Part shown: positions 32,791 to 41,099 of the stretch, one piece after another
How the letters are laid out: every line of letters starts with the position of its first letter
Position numbering within the stretch: the stretch's first letter is position 1
Source of the DNA: Micromonospora echinofusca
GTDB taxonomy: Bacteria > Actinomycetota > Actinomycetes > Mycobacteriales > Micromonosporaceae
NCBI RefSeq assembly: GCF_900091445.1
Contig: NZ_LT607733.1
Location: 6,351,001 to 6,415,000 of the forward strand
Length of the DNA stretch: 64,000 bases
Direction: 5' to 3'
Notes under the pieces: generated by a model
What the model was told of the DNA's origin: nothing
The model's database searches: none
What the model saw: the letters and a program-made list of their open reading frames with translations, nothing else
Position numbers and translations under genes: made by a program

Positions 32791-32834
32791 TGGAGCGGGT
32801 GACGGGAATCGAACCCGCACTGTCAGCTTGGGAA
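32791..32834 (-). repeat. Attachment site copy within tRNA-Gly (att, right)
   Basis: 44-bp direct repeat identical to 23207-23250, reaching from the CCA end to the anticodon loop. Confidence 0.92.
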
Positions 32835-32864
32835 GCTGATGTTCTGCCATTGAACTACACCCGC
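32791..32864 (-). tRNA. tRNA-Gly (anticodon CCC)
   Basis: 74 nt including encoded CCA. On the minus strand it begins GCGGGTGTAGTTCAATGGC. The anticodon stem TCAGC/GCTGA encloses the loop TTCCCAA, and the T-arm has GGTTCGATTCC. Its 3' 44 bp are the attachment repeat, so this copy has been rebuilt by the integrated element. Confidence 0.93.
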
Positions 32865-33181
32865 AGGCGGCACCACTGTACCTGAGTCGTCACGCCGGTG
32901 CACCCAGGCACCCCTCCGTCGCTCCCCGGTGTCCCGACCTTGGCAGCGAACGGCCCCCACAGGGGCGTGAACCCGCCAAGATCTCGCCACGGCCTCACGG
33001 CGACCTCGCCGGGCCGCCCCCGCCCACCGGCAGCCGTCAGCCGCACCCCCGGCCAGGAAAAAGTTTCAGCGCGGCAACATATGGCCGTTCTCAAATCCAT
33101 CGATCAGTTGTAACGTCTGCCCAACGTTCTCAGCCACGGCGTGGCATACCCCCTGTCGCGCCGCCAGAAAGAGGTGGGCCC
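32865..33181. other. Intergenic region between tRNA-Gly and the metalloprotease gene
   Basis: 317 bp without a gene. The distal half is less GC-rich (AACATATGGCCGTTCTC) and carries the spaced repeat AACGT(T/C)CT at about 33111 and 33123. It must hold the tRNA promoter (minus strand) and the protease promoter (plus strand), but no convincing boxes stand out. Confidence 0.5.
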
Positions 33182-34168
33182 ATGGGACTCCGTCCCAACC
33201 TGCTGACCCGGCGTACGGCCGGCGTCGCGTCGACGACCCTCGCGTTGCTGCTCAGCACCGCCGCCGTCGGCGTCGTGCCGGCCGCTTCGGCCTTCTCCGC
33301 CGCCCCGGGCGAGGTCTGCGTCGAGCCGGCCGACGTCCACTCGGACGCCCGCATGAAGCCGGGCGGCGGGGCCAAGCACGAGCCGAACGAGCTGACCCTC
33401 GCGGAGACCCGCGAGCGCGAGGCCGACCTCGCCGCCGCGCTGCGCGAGCGGGCCCGGTTCCGCGCCGGTGCCGGCGCCACCACGATGGCGGCCACCGTCA
33501 CCATCCCCGTGGTGGTGCACGTGATCCAGGAGAACAGCACCCGGACCGGCGGCAACATCCCCGACTCGATGATCAACTCACAGATCAGCGTGCTGAACCA
33601 GTCGTTCAGCGGGGCGACCGGCGGCGCGTCCACCGCGTTCAGCTTCCAGCTCCAGACGATCAACCGGGTGACGAACCCGTCCTGGTACCCGATCGTGCAG
33701 GGCTCGTCGGCGGAGCGGTCGATGAAGAACTCGCTGCGCACCGGCGGCAAGAACACCCTGAACATCTACCTGGGCGAGCTGAGCGACAGCCTGCTCGGCT
33801 GGGCGACCTTCCCGACCCGGAAGCTCAACAGCATGGACGGCGTCGTCGTGCTGAGCGAGTCGCTGCCGGGCGGCACCGCCACCAACTACAACCAGGGCGA
33901 CACGGGCACCCACGAGGTCGGCCACTGGCTGAACCTCTACCACACCTTCCAGGGCGGCTGCTCCGGCTCGGGCGACAGCGTCAGCGACACGGCGGCCGAG
34001 GCATCCCCGGCCTACCAGTGCCCGACCGGGCGGGACACCTGCACCGCCCCGGGCACCGACCCGATCACCAACTTCATGGACTACACGTACGACTCCTGCA
34101 TGTACCAGTTCACCGCCGGGCAGGCCAGCCGCATGCTGACCGCCTGGAACGCGTACCGCGCGGCGTAG
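33182..34168 (+). CDS. Secreted M43-family zinc metalloprotease (pappalysin-like)
   Basis: 328 aa. Tat- or Sec-like signal peptide (LLTRRTAGVASTTLALLLSTAAVGVVPAASA). The zinc motif is HEVGHWLNLYHTF (HExxHxxxxxH, residues about 240-252), with the Met-turn NFMDYTYDSCM near 310, marking a metzincin. Cys pairs (GCSGSGD, YQCPTGRDTC, DSCMY) fit the M43B cytophagalysin/ulilysin pattern. The segment between signal and catalytic domain (LAETREREADLAAALRERARFRAG) is a likely propeptide. Exported, with broad extracellular protein cleavage expected. Confidence 0.92.
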   Translation: MGLRPNLLTRRTAGVASTTLALLLSTAAVGVVPAASAFSAAPGEVCVEPADVHSDARMKPGGGAKHEPNELTLAETREREADLAAALRERARFRAGAGATTMAATVTIPVVVHVIQENSTRTGGNIPDSMINSQISVLNQSFSGATGGASTAFSFQLQTINRVTNPSWYPIVQGSSAERSMKNSLRTGGKNTLNIYLGELSDSLLGWATFPTRKLNSMDGVVVLSESLPGGTATNYNQGDTGTHEVGHWLNLYHTFQGGCSGSGDSVSDTAAEASPAYQCPTGRDTCTAPGTDPITNFMDYTYDSCMYQFTAGQASRMLTAWNAYRAA

Positions 34169-34188
34169 TTCCGCCGTACCTCCGCACC

Positions 34189-34219
34189 GGTGCCGGCCTC
34201 GCTCGACGGGGCCGGCACC
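34189..34219 (+). terminator. Hairpin after the metalloprotease gene
   Basis: GGTGCCGGCC / GGCCGGCACC, 10-bp perfect stem, 20 nt past the stop. Confidence 0.7.
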
Positions 34220-34272
34220 GGCGTCTGCGCGGCCGGGTCGGCGCGCGGGAGCGGGACGGTGGTCACGGTGTG

Positions 34273-34318
34273 GCGGCGTGGCGCCCCGGGCGGGGGATGG
34301 CCCGGGGCGCCACGCCGC
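34273..34318 (-). terminator. 18-bp perfect terminator stem for the PPOX gene
   Basis: GCGGCGTGGCGCCCCGGG (34273-34290) pairs exactly with 34301-34318 around a 10-nt loop, 3 bp from the end of the leftward pyridoxamine-oxidase-like gene. Confidence 0.8.
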
Positions 34319-34321
34319 GTC

Positions 34322-34873
34322 TCAGGCGGCCGGGCGGGCGGCGTGGCCGCCGGCGCTCCCCGACCGCGTATCGGGCAGCACGGCGGTGCCCGAGGCGGCC
34401 GCGCCGGGATCGAGCCACACCTGGACGGCGGGCCGGCCGTGCGACTCCGCGGCACCGCCTGCCACGCCGGACTCGCGGCGGGCCAGCATCGCCACGTCGA
34501 CGGTGAACTCGAAGACCCGCCAGTCGACCTGCGGCGCGGCCCGGTGGCTGCGGGCCAGCCGGGCGACCCGGGCCGGATCGGTCACCGGCCGGGCGTGGCC
34601 GGCGACGTAGGCCTCGTCGTCGCTCTCCTCGGGCGGAAAGGAGTGCAGCGCGTAGCGGCCGTCGCGTTCGAGGTCGCGCCGCTTGGGCGAGTCGACGACG
34701 AAGCAGAAGAGCCCCTCGTCGGTGATCACGGGAGAGACCGGGTGCACCCGGGGACCGCCGTCGGCGCGGACGGTGGCCAGGTAGCCGAAGCCCGGCCCGT
34801 ACTGCTGCATGAGGAGGCGGATCCCGTCGGCGAGGCGGGGCTCGTCGGCGGCGAATTCGGACCAGGAAGCCAT
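34322..34873 (-). CDS. Pyridoxamine 5'-phosphate oxidase-family (flavin-binding split barrel) protein
   Basis: 183 aa. MASWSEFAADEPRLADGIRLLMQQYGPGFGYLATVRADGGPRVHPVSPVITDEGLFCFVVDSPKRRDLERDGRYALHSF is the PPOX-like split-barrel signature (FMN or F420 binding). The rest is ALxHSFPPEE-type then DWRVFEFTVD. Actinobacterial members act as F420-dependent reductases or haem/flavin binders; the substrate is not known. The C-terminal about 30 residues (GTAVLPDTRSGSAGGHAARPAA) look disordered. Convergent with the protease gene; divergent from dcd by 78 bp. Confidence 0.87.
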   Translation of the reverse strand: MASWSEFAADEPRLADGIRLLMQQYGPGFGYLATVRADGGPRVHPVSPVITDEGLFCFVVDSPKRRDLERDGRYALHSFPPEESDDEAYVAGHARPVTDPARVARLARSHRAAPQVDWRVFEFTVDVAMLARRESGVAGGAAESHGRPAVQVWLDPGAAASGTAVLPDTRSGSAGGHAARPAA

Positions 34874-34951
34874 GCCGGCATTCTATCGAACAAACGTACG
34901 AAGATGCACTCCGACACGCAGGTCACGCGTGTCGCTCGCTAAGGTGTGCGG

Positions 34952-35530
34952 ATGCTGCTCTCCGACCGCGACCTGGCCTCCGAGATCGAGGCGGGGACGC
35001 TCGCGCTGGAGCCGTTCGAGCCCGCGCTGGTGCAACCGTCCAGCATCGACGTACGCCTGGACAAGCTCTTCCGGGTCTTCAACAACCACCTCTACACCCA
35101 CATCGACCCCGCGCAGCAGCAGGACGACCTCACGTCGATGGTCGAGGTGCCCGAGGGCGAGCCGTACGTGCTGCATCCGGGCGAGTTCGTGCTCGCCTCG
35201 ACGCTGGAGGTGATCTCGCTCGGCGACCAGCTCGCCGGCCGCCTGGAGGGCAAGTCGAGCCTGGGCCGGCTGGGCCTGCTCACCCACTCCACGGCGGGCT
35301 TCATCGACCCGGGCTTCTCCGGTCACGTGACCCTGGAGCTGTCCAACGTGGCGAACCTGCCCATCACCCTCTGGCCGGGCATGAAGATCGGCCAGCTCTG
35401 CATCTTCCGGCTCTCGTCGCCGGCTGAGCACCCGTACGGCTCGGCCGTCTACGGCTCCCGCTACCAGGGGCAGCGCGGCCCGACCCCGAGCCGCTCCTGG
35501 CAGCACTGGCGCACCTGGCCGACGCGCTGA
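34952..35530 (+). CDS. dcd: dCTP deaminase, probably bifunctional (dUMP-forming)
   Basis: 192 aa from ATG 34952 ([15 protein letters not shown]); GTG 34946 also possible. Motifs: [49 protein letters not shown] (catalytic Glu and Ala/His region), [15 protein letters not shown] and [13 protein letters not shown]. The length and the [13 protein letters not shown] loop are those of the mycobacterial enzyme, which both deaminates dCTP and hydrolyses dUTP to dUMP, feeding thymidylate synthesis. Cytoplasmic trimer. Standalone gene here. Confidence 0.95.
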   Translation: MLLSDRDLASEIEAGTLALEPFEPALVQPSSIDVRLDKLFRVFNNHLYTHIDPAQQQDDLTSMVEVPEGEPYVLHPGEFVLASTLEVISLGDQLAGRLEGKSSLGRLGLLTHSTAGFIDPGFSGHVTLELSNVANLPITLWPGMKIGQLCIFRLSSPAEHPYGSAVYGSRYQGQRGPTPSRSWQHWRTWPTR

Positions 35531-35584
35531 CCCGACCCTCGGCCGGGCGGAGGGCCCCCGCCGGGCAGGGATCCTCCGGGCACG

Positions 35585-36625
35585 TCAGCCGGGCCGGCCG
35601 TAGCTGTGGATCGGGCCGTCGTCGACCTTCTTCATCCTGACGGGCACCCCGGCGCGGGAGGCGTGCACCACCCAGCCCCCGCCGACGTACATGCCGACGT
35701 GGTGCAGGTCGCTGTAGTAGAAGACCAGGTCACCCGGGCGCAGTTCGCCCCGGCTGACGGACGCGGTGGCCCGGCGCTGCTGGGCGGCGTTGTGCGGCAG
35801 CGAGACCCCGGCCTTCGCCCAGGCGGCGAGCATCAGGCCGGAGCAGTCGTACGAGTTCGGCCCCTCGGCGCCCCAGACGTAGGGCTTGCCGATCTGGGCA
35901 CAGGCGAACTTGACGGCGGTGCCGGCCGGACCGCCGGGATAGCCGGTCGGGCAGGGGGCGGGACGCAGCGGCCCGCCGCCGCCGTTGCCGTAGACGCGCA
36001 GCCGCAGCTTCTGCAACCGGTCGATCTCGGCGTTGATCTGCTTCTTCTTCGCCGCGAGCTGGGCCTCGGTGCGGCTGAGCTGGGCGACCATCTCGTCCAG
36101 CGGCGCCTTCTTCGCGGCCAGCCGGTCGCGCAGCTCGGCGACCTGCCGTACGTCCTGCTGCTGATGCTGGGCGAACCGGTCGAGCAGTTCGAGCTGCCCG
36201 ACCATCTCGCCGGGCGAGCGGCTGCCCAGCAGGGCGTTGACGACGGAGACGTTCTCGCCCTTGTAGGCGCGGGCGGCCAGTGCGCCCACCTTCTCCATCG
36301 CCTGGTCGACCTGGCGCTCCAGCGGCCCGATCTGCGCGGCGAGCGCGTCGGCCTGCCTGCGCCTGGCGGCCAGGTCCTGCCGGGTGGCGTTGTGCCGTTC
36401 GATGACGGGTTCGAGCTTGTTCCAGTCCTCGTCGATCTGCCGCTCGATCTCGGCGACCGTCGGTTCGGCGTGGGCCGCCGTGGCGCCGCCGGTCAGGACG
36501 ACGGCGAACGCGGCCAGGGCGGCGAGGGCGGTGGTGCAGCGGTACCAGCGTGGGCGCGGCGCAGCCGTCGTCGGATCGGCGAGGGCCGACCGGACCGACG
36601 GTGGCCGCGGGGCATGGTGTGCCAC
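35585..36625 (-). CDS. NlpC/P60 (C40) peptidoglycan hydrolase, riboswitch-controlled
   Basis: 346 aa, GTG start. Signal segment (about 28-53), then a long helical coiled-coil region (EIERQIDEDWNKLEPVIERHNATRQDLAARRRQADALAAQIG and onward to about 215), and a C-terminal NlpC/P60 domain: catalytic Cys in NSYDCSGLMLAAW, His in LHHVGMYVGGGWVVHASR, and a downstream polar residue. This is the RipA/RipC-like layout of actinobacterial endopeptidases that cut peptide stems; the coiled coil may bind FtsEX or self-inhibit. A paralogue lies at 39114-40121. A ydaO-type element precedes it. Confidence 0.9.
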   Translation of the reverse strand: MAHHAPRPPSVRSALADPTTAAPRPRWYRCTTALAALAAFAVVLTGGATAAHAEPTVAEIERQIDEDWNKLEPVIERHNATRQDLAARRRQADALAAQIGPLERQVDQAMEKVGALAARAYKGENVSVVNALLGSRSPGEMVGQLELLDRFAQHQQQDVRQVAELRDRLAAKKAPLDEMVAQLSRTEAQLAAKKKQINAEIDRLQKLRLRVYGNGGGGPLRPAPCPTGYPGGPAGTAVKFACAQIGKPYVWGAEGPNSYDCSGLMLAAWAKAGVSLPHNAAQQRRATASVSRGELRPGDLVFYYSDLHHVGMYVGGGWVVHASRAGVPVRMKKVDDGPIHSYGRPG

Positions 36626-36647
36626 CGGGTTCCGTACTCCTTCTTCC

Positions 36648-36758
36648 GTACCGCCTACCGGGTTAGCTGACGGGTTCGGGCGGGAAGGGGCGCCCTACCG
36701 CAGGGACTGCGGATTCACCCCGGGGTACCTGGGTCCCCGGCTCGCTCGTGAGCGACTC
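36648..36758 (-). ncRNA. ydaO/yuaA-type c-di-AMP riboswitch
   Basis: In the 5' leader of the NlpC/P60 gene the minus strand reads GGGGTGAATCCGC, then TAGGGCGCCCCTTCCCG, then CCGTCAGCTAACCCGG and TAGGCGG close to the ribosome site. These are the conserved blocks of the ydaO class in order. Upstream is a hairpin (TCGCTCACGAGCGA). In actinobacteria this riboswitch commonly precedes cell-wall hydrolase genes and, on binding c-di-AMP, lowers expression. Recognition is by eye, without a covariance model. Confidence 0.82.
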
Positions 36759-36817
36759 GGCGGTGTCGGACCGTCACCGCCCTGGTTGGACGGATTGTCA
36801 CCGGCCGACGAATGACC

Positions 36818-36847
36818 AGAGTAGAGACGACCGTTATCGATCCGCAA
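36818..36847 (-). promoter_or_regulatory. Promoter upstream of the ydaO element
   Basis: Minus strand TTGCGG, 18 bp, TACTCT; transcription would start near 36810 and run through the riboswitch. Confidence 0.45.
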
Positions 36848-37010
36848 CCCTCGCGGCGGTGACACTCCGTACTCACCACGGTCGGGCGATTCCGCAACCC
36901 GGGGGGCGAAGATTTTCTTCCTTCTGAAGTGTCTGGCAGAAAGGTATTGACCAGAGGCGGCGGACGGGGCGAAGGTGGCCCCACCTTTGCCCGCCCGAAC
37001 TGGGGGTCTG

Positions 37011-39029
37011 ATGCACCTGTCAGCGACATCGAGGAGCAGACGCGTCCTGCTGGCCGCCGCCGTGGCCGCCGCCCTTGCGGCGACGCCGCTCACCGCCGCC
37101 GGATCCGCCGCCGCGGCGCCGACCAACGACCGGCAGCAGCAGTACGCCGCCGCGGCGGCCGAGTACGGCGTGCCGGAGAGCGTCCTGCTCGGGGTCTCCT
37201 ACCTGCAGTCCCGCTGGGACACCAACGCCGGCACGCCGAGCACCAGCGGCGGGTACGGACCGATGCACCTCACCGACGCCGAGCACGTCGCCGCCTCCGG
37301 CGGCACCCACCACGACGAGGGCACCGAGGACCCGCGCGGGGACGACTCCCGCCGTTCCCTGGCCGAGGCCCACGAGCCGCCGGCCGCCGCCCCGCCCGCC
37401 GAGTCGGCACTCCGTACGGTCGACGCCGCCGCGGACCTGACCGGCGCCAGCGAGGAGGCGCTGCGCACGGACGTCACGACGAACATCCGGGGAGGCGCGG
37501 CGCTGCTGGCCGCGTACCAGAAGGAGATCGGCGCCCCGGTCGGCGCCGGCACCGACCCTGCGGCCTGGTACGGCGCGGTGGCCCGGTACTCCGGCGCGGA
37601 CAGCGCCGACGCCGCGGCGGCCTTCGCCGACGAGGTGTACGCCACCATCGCCACGGGCGACAGCCGGCTGACCGACGACGGGCAGCGGGTCACGCTCGCC
37701 GGCAGCGCGGTCCAGCCGGAGCGCTCCTGGCTGGACCGGCTGCGCCTGCGCAAGCTCACCCGGCCCGACGGCCTGGAGTGCCCGAGCGACATCTCCTGCG
37801 AGTGGATCCCGGCCCCCTACCAGCAGTACGGCCCCACGCTCGGCGACTACGGCAACCACGACCTGGGGAACCGGCCCGCCCAGCAGAAGATCGAGTACAT
37901 CGTCATCCACGACACCGAGGGCTACTTCGGTCCCAGCGTCAACCTGGTCAAGGACCCGAAGCGGGTGGGCTGGCACTACACCCTGCGCTCGGTGGACGGC
38001 CACATCGCCCAGCACATCAAGACCAAGGACGTCGGCTGGCACGCCGGCAACTGGTACGTGAACTCGAAGTCCATCGGCCTCGAGCACGAGGGCTTCGCGG
38101 GGCACGGCACCTGGTACACCGAGGCGATGTACCGCACCTCCGCCAAGCTGGTCCGCCACCTGGCGCGAGCGTACAACATCCCGCTGGACCGCAACCACAT
38201 CATCGGGCACGACAACGTCCCCGGCACCGTCGCCGCGAACGTGCGCGGCATGCACTGGGACCCAGGCCCGTACTGGAACTGGTCGCACTACTTCGACCTG
38301 CTCAAGGCGCCGTTCAAGTCGACCGGCACGCACCGCACCGGGCTGGTCACCATCAACCCGGACTTCGCCACCAACCAGCCGCCCTTCACCGGCTGCAACC
38401 GGCAGCCCCCGGGCGTGCCGAACCCGCCCCCGGCGGCCGCCCCCTGCCCGCTGCGCGGCTCCTCGGCGCTGTTCCTGCACAACGCGCCGAGCCACGACGC
38501 GCCGCTGCTCAACGACATCGCGCTGCGACCCGACGGCACCCCGAACACCACGTACGTCTCCGACCACGGCGCCCGGGTCTCGGCCGGACAGACGTACGCG
38601 CTGGCCGAGGTGCAGGGCGACTGGACCGCGATCTGGTACCTCGGCCAGAAGGGGTGGTTCCACAACCCCGCCGCCAAGCCGACGGCGAAGTGGTCCGTCG
38701 GGCTCGTGGTGACCCCGAAGGCCGGCAAGGCCACCATCCCGGTGTACGGCCGCGCCTACCCGGAGCAGGCCGCGTACCCGGAGGGCGTGCCGTACCAGGC
38801 GATCTCGCCGCTGCAGTACACCCTCTCGGCCGGTGAGCGGTACGCCGTCGGCAACCTGCTCCCCGGCGAGTACTACCGGGCCGTCACCTTCGACGGCTCC
38901 GCCCCGGGTGACCGGACGGTCGTCCGCGGCGACAACCGGTACGTGCAGATCCAGTTCGGTCACCGGATCATGTACGTCAACCTGGACGACGTGAACCTGG
39001 TGCCCTCCCCGCTGGGCGCGCCCCGCTGA
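37011..39029 (+). CDS. Secreted N-acetylmuramoyl-L-alanine amidase
   Basis: 672 aa. Signal peptide (SRSRRVLLAAAVAAALAATPLTAAGSAAAA). Residues about 45-200 resemble a helical lysozyme/resuscitation-type region (QQYAAAAAEYGVPESVLLGVSYLQSRWDTNAG). An amidase_2 domain follows at about 295-415: IEYIVIHDTEGYF (zinc His), WHYTL, SIGLEHEGFAGHG, HIIGHDNVPG (zinc His and Asp). The C-terminal about 230 residues are beta-rich, with SH3-like repeats that likely bind the wall (TYALAEVQGDWTAIWYLGQKGWFHNP). It cleaves the bond between glycan and stem peptide. ATG 37011 follows GGGGG. Divergent from the ydaO-controlled hydrolase. Confidence 0.92.
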   Translation: MHLSATSRSRRVLLAAAVAAALAATPLTAAGSAAAAPTNDRQQQYAAAAAEYGVPESVLLGVSYLQSRWDTNAGTPSTSGGYGPMHLTDAEHVAASGGTHHDEGTEDPRGDDSRRSLAEAHEPPAAAPPAESALRTVDAAADLTGASEEALRTDVTTNIRGGAALLAAYQKEIGAPVGAGTDPAAWYGAVARYSGADSADAAAAFADEVYATIATGDSRLTDDGQRVTLAGSAVQPERSWLDRLRLRKLTRPDGLECPSDISCEWIPAPYQQYGPTLGDYGNHDLGNRPAQQKIEYIVIHDTEGYFGPSVNLVKDPKRVGWHYTLRSVDGHIAQHIKTKDVGWHAGNWYVNSKSIGLEHEGFAGHGTWYTEAMYRTSAKLVRHLARAYNIPLDRNHIIGHDNVPGTVAANVRGMHWDPGPYWNWSHYFDLLKAPFKSTGTHRTGLVTINPDFATNQPPFTGCNRQPPGVPNPPPAAAPCPLRGSSALFLHNAPSHDAPLLNDIALRPDGTPNTTYVSDHGARVSAGQTYALAEVQGDWTAIWYLGQKGWFHNPAAKPTAKWSVGLVVTPKAGKATIPVYGRAYPEQAAYPEGVPYQAISPLQYTLSAGERYAVGNLLPGEYYRAVTFDGSAPGDRTVVRGDNRYVQIQFGHRIMYVNLDDVNLVPSPLGAPR

Positions 39030-39064
39030 TCCACCCGCACGAGAGCTGATCCACCCGCACGAGA
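39025..39064 (+). repeat. 20-bp perfect tandem duplication across the amidase stop codon
   Basis: GCTGATCCACCCGCACGAGA occurs twice end to end (39025-39044, 39045-39064); the TGA stop at 39027-39029 is in the first copy. Confidence 0.9.
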
Positions 39065-39097
39065 AGAGCCCCCGGTCGATCCGACCGGGGGCTCTTC
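39063..39097. terminator. Bidirectional terminator, 16-bp perfect stem
   Basis: GAAGAGCCCCCGGTCG, loop ATC, then the exact complement ending CTCTTC; it serves the amidase gene and the convergent NlpC/P60 gene. Confidence 0.85.
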
Positions 39098-39113
39098 CGT
39101 CGCGTACGCGGGA

Positions 39114-40121
39114 TCAGCCGGGCCTGCGGAACCCGGCGACCGGCATGGTGTTGATGCTGGAGACGTTGACCGGCTTGCCGGCCCGGGGCGCGTGCACCAT
39201 CTTGTCGTTGCCGAGGTAGAGGCCGACGTGGTGCAGGTCGCTGAAGAAGAAGACCAGGTCACCCGGACGCGCCTCGGAACGCGGGATGGCCTTGCCCTCG
39301 TTCCACTGTGCACCCGTGAAGTGCGTCAGGTGGATCCCCGCCGCCTTGTAGGCGTACTGGGTGAGACCGGAGCAGTCGAACGAGTTCGGGCCGGTGGCAC
39401 CCCAGACGTACGGATCGCCGACCTGCGCGCAGGCGGTACGGATCGCGGTGCGGGCCGCGTCGCTGACCACGCCGTTGATGGTCGGGCACTTCTCCGTCTT
39501 GACGGTCGTGACCGGCAGCGACGCCTCGAGCTTCTTGATGTCGGAGTCGATCTGCTTCTTCTTGGCAGCCAGGTCGTTCTGCTGCTTCGTCTGCGAGACG
39601 ATCAGCGTGTCGAGCTTCTGCTTCTCCGCGTCGAACTTCTGACGGACCTTGGTCACGCCCTCGAGCTGCTTACGCTCCTGCGCGGCGAGGCGGTCCAGCA
39701 GCGTCAGCTGCTCGGTCAGCGTGTGGGGCTTGGCGCTGACGAGCAGCGCGCCGATCTCCTGCGACGGGCCGGAGATGTAGTAGCGGGAGGCGAGGGCGCC
39801 GACCCGGTCCATCGCCAGCTCACTCTCCAGCGCCAACGGCTGGATCTTCTTCTGGAGGTCCTCCGACTTCTTGCGGTTGACCTTCAGCTGCGCCCGCACC
39901 TTGTTGTACTGCTCGATGGTGGGCTCGAGCTGCTCCCACTTCTGGTCGATCGCGGCCTCGATCTCGTCGACCGAGGGCTCGGCGTGGGCGGGCGCGGCCA
40001 GCATGCCGGCGCCGACCGCCGCCGCGGCGACCAGGGTGAGCAGACGGTGGGCGACCCTGCGCAGGCCACCCGGACGAGCAGACCGTCGAGGTGCGTGACG
40101 ATGAGGGGGCATGGTTGCCAC
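39114..40121 (-). CDS. NlpC/P60 (C40) peptidoglycan hydrolase, second paralogue
   Basis: 335 aa, GTG 40121 start chosen because AAAGGAG lies 9 nt upstream (ATG 40112 possible). Signal segment about 22-45, coiled coil (EIEAAIDQKWEQLEPTIEQYNKVRAQLKVNRKKSEDLQKKI to about 215), C-terminal C40 domain with Cys in NSFDCSGLTQYAY, His in LHHVGLYLGNDKMVHAPR. It shares layout and many stretches with 35585-36625 (GDPYVWGATGPNSFDCSGL against GKPYVWGAEGPNSYDCSGL). Likely RipA-like endopeptidase. Unlike its paralogue it has no ydaO blocks in its leader but a normal promoter. Confidence 0.9.
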   Translation of the reverse strand: MATMPPHRHAPRRSARPGGLRRVAHRLLTLVAAAAVGAGMLAAPAHAEPSVDEIEAAIDQKWEQLEPTIEQYNKVRAQLKVNRKKSEDLQKKIQPLALESELAMDRVGALASRYYISGPSQEIGALLVSAKPHTLTEQLTLLDRLAAQERKQLEGVTKVRQKFDAEKQKLDTLIVSQTKQQNDLAAKKKQIDSDIKKLEASLPVTTVKTEKCPTINGVVSDAARTAIRTACAQVGDPYVWGATGPNSFDCSGLTQYAYKAAGIHLTHFTGAQWNEGKAIPRSEARPGDLVFFFSDLHHVGLYLGNDKMVHAPRAGKPVNVSSINTMPVAGFRRPG

Positions 40122-40210
40122 CGGCACCGACTCCTTTTGCAACCCGGCCGCTTGGCGCCTCGCGCGAGGGAAGAGGGGCGAGACAGACGACCCACAGCGG
40201 CCGGTGCCCA

Positions 40211-40239
40211 ACATTAGGGAAGGCCGCCAGCGGAATCAA
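40211..40239 (-). promoter_or_regulatory. Promoter of the second NlpC/P60 gene
   Basis: Minus strand TTGATT, 17 bp, TAATGT; leader about 80 nt with a small hairpin (CCTCGCGCGAGG) and no riboswitch-like blocks. Confidence 0.6.
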
Positions 40240-40418
40240 GGCGACCGAGGTCCACTTCACGCCTGCGCAACCGCTTGCGCACCAAGGGTATCCGCCCGCT
40301 GCTCAAAGAGGGCAATCGATGCGACGGCGGGCGTGACCACCCTCCCGGAGGGTGGTGACGATCCCCGGTCGCGGCGCAGAAGGCCGCCCGCCCCGCCGGG
40401 CCCGGCTACCGTCGGGAC

Positions 40419-41096
40419 ATGGCACCGCTCACGCTCGCCCACGAACTCGCCCTGCTCGGCTACGACGACGCGGGGGACAACCGGCTCGGCCGGCCCACGC
40501 TCGACTACGGCCTGGCCGGCGCCCTGCTGCTGGAACTGGCGCTCGCCGGCCGGGTCGAGATCGTCGACGGCCGGATGGTGGTGACCGACCCGACCCCCGT
40601 CGGGCAGCGGCAGCTCGACGACGCGCTGACCCGGATCGCCGCCGACGAGAAGCGGCGCAAGCCGACGGACTGGATCGGCCGGCTCGCCAAGGACCTGCCC
40701 GAGCAGGTGCTGGACGGGCTGGTCACCGCAGGCGTGCTCCGCCGCGACTCGGACAAGGTGCTGTGGGTCTTCCCGCGTACCCGCTATCCCTCGTCCACCG
40801 GCGCGGAGCCGGCGGTGGAGACGCAGGCCCGGCAGCGGATGGTCGCCGCCGTGGCCGGGGAGGGCCCGGTGGACGGGCGCACGGCCGCCCTCATCGGCCT
40901 CGCGCAGGCCGTCGGCCTGGATCGCAAGCTGTTCGCGGAGCTGCCGAAGGAGCACGTCAAGCGCCGGCTGACCGAGATCGCCGCCGGCGACTGGGCGTCC
41001 GCCGCCACGAGGAAGGCCATCGAGGAGACCCAGGCCGCCGTGCTGATCGCCACCACCACGGCGACCACGGCCGCCATCATCACCACGACCTCCTGA
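40419..41096 (+). CDS. GPP34/GOLPH3-family phosphoprotein
   Basis: 225 aa. MAPLTLAHELALLGYDDAGDNRLGRPTLDYGLAGALLLELALAGRVEIVDGRMVVTDPTPVGQRQLDDALTRIA is the bacterial GPP34 pattern, and the central WIGRLAKDLPEQVLDGLVTAGVLRRDSDKVLWVFPRTRYP is the conserved middle. Eukaryotic GOLPH3 binds phosphoinositide on Golgi membranes; bacterial members, abundant in Streptomyces and Micromonospora, have no established role. The final about 30 residues (EETQAAVLIATTTATTAAIITTTS) are Thr/Ala-rich and may be membrane-associating. No operon. Confidence 0.9.
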   Translation: MAPLTLAHELALLGYDDAGDNRLGRPTLDYGLAGALLLELALAGRVEIVDGRMVVTDPTPVGQRQLDDALTRIAADEKRRKPTDWIGRLAKDLPEQVLDGLVTAGVLRRDSDKVLWVFPRTRYPSSTGAEPAVETQARQRMVAAVAGEGPVDGRTAALIGLAQAVGLDRKLFAELPKEHVKRRLTEIAAGDWASAATRKAIEETQAAVLIATTTATTAAIITTTS

Positions 41097-41099
41097 ACG

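Larger units (their letters stand above)
23207..32834. mobile_element. Integrated AICE-type element in tRNA-Gly(CCC), about 9.6 kb
   Basis: Bounded by the 44-bp direct repeat of the tRNA 3' part. The integrase gene lies next to the intact tRNA, preceded by xis and a RepSA-like replication initiator, the pSAM2-type order rep-xis-int. Contents from left: two small membrane proteins, an IS481-type insertion, a small HTH protein, a divergent XRE/TPR regulator, a palindromic control region, an HTH-phospholipase-D-like protein, a small HTH-like protein, rep, xis, int. No FtsK/TraB-type translocase, Pra or primase gene is seen. Self-transmission is therefore doubtful although excision and replication look possible. 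Confidence 0.88.

Noticed and set aside
40122..40300. Possible ydaO riboswitch before the second NlpC/P60 gene
   Set aside because: Leader is only about 80 nt and lacks the conserved blocks seen in the paralogue.
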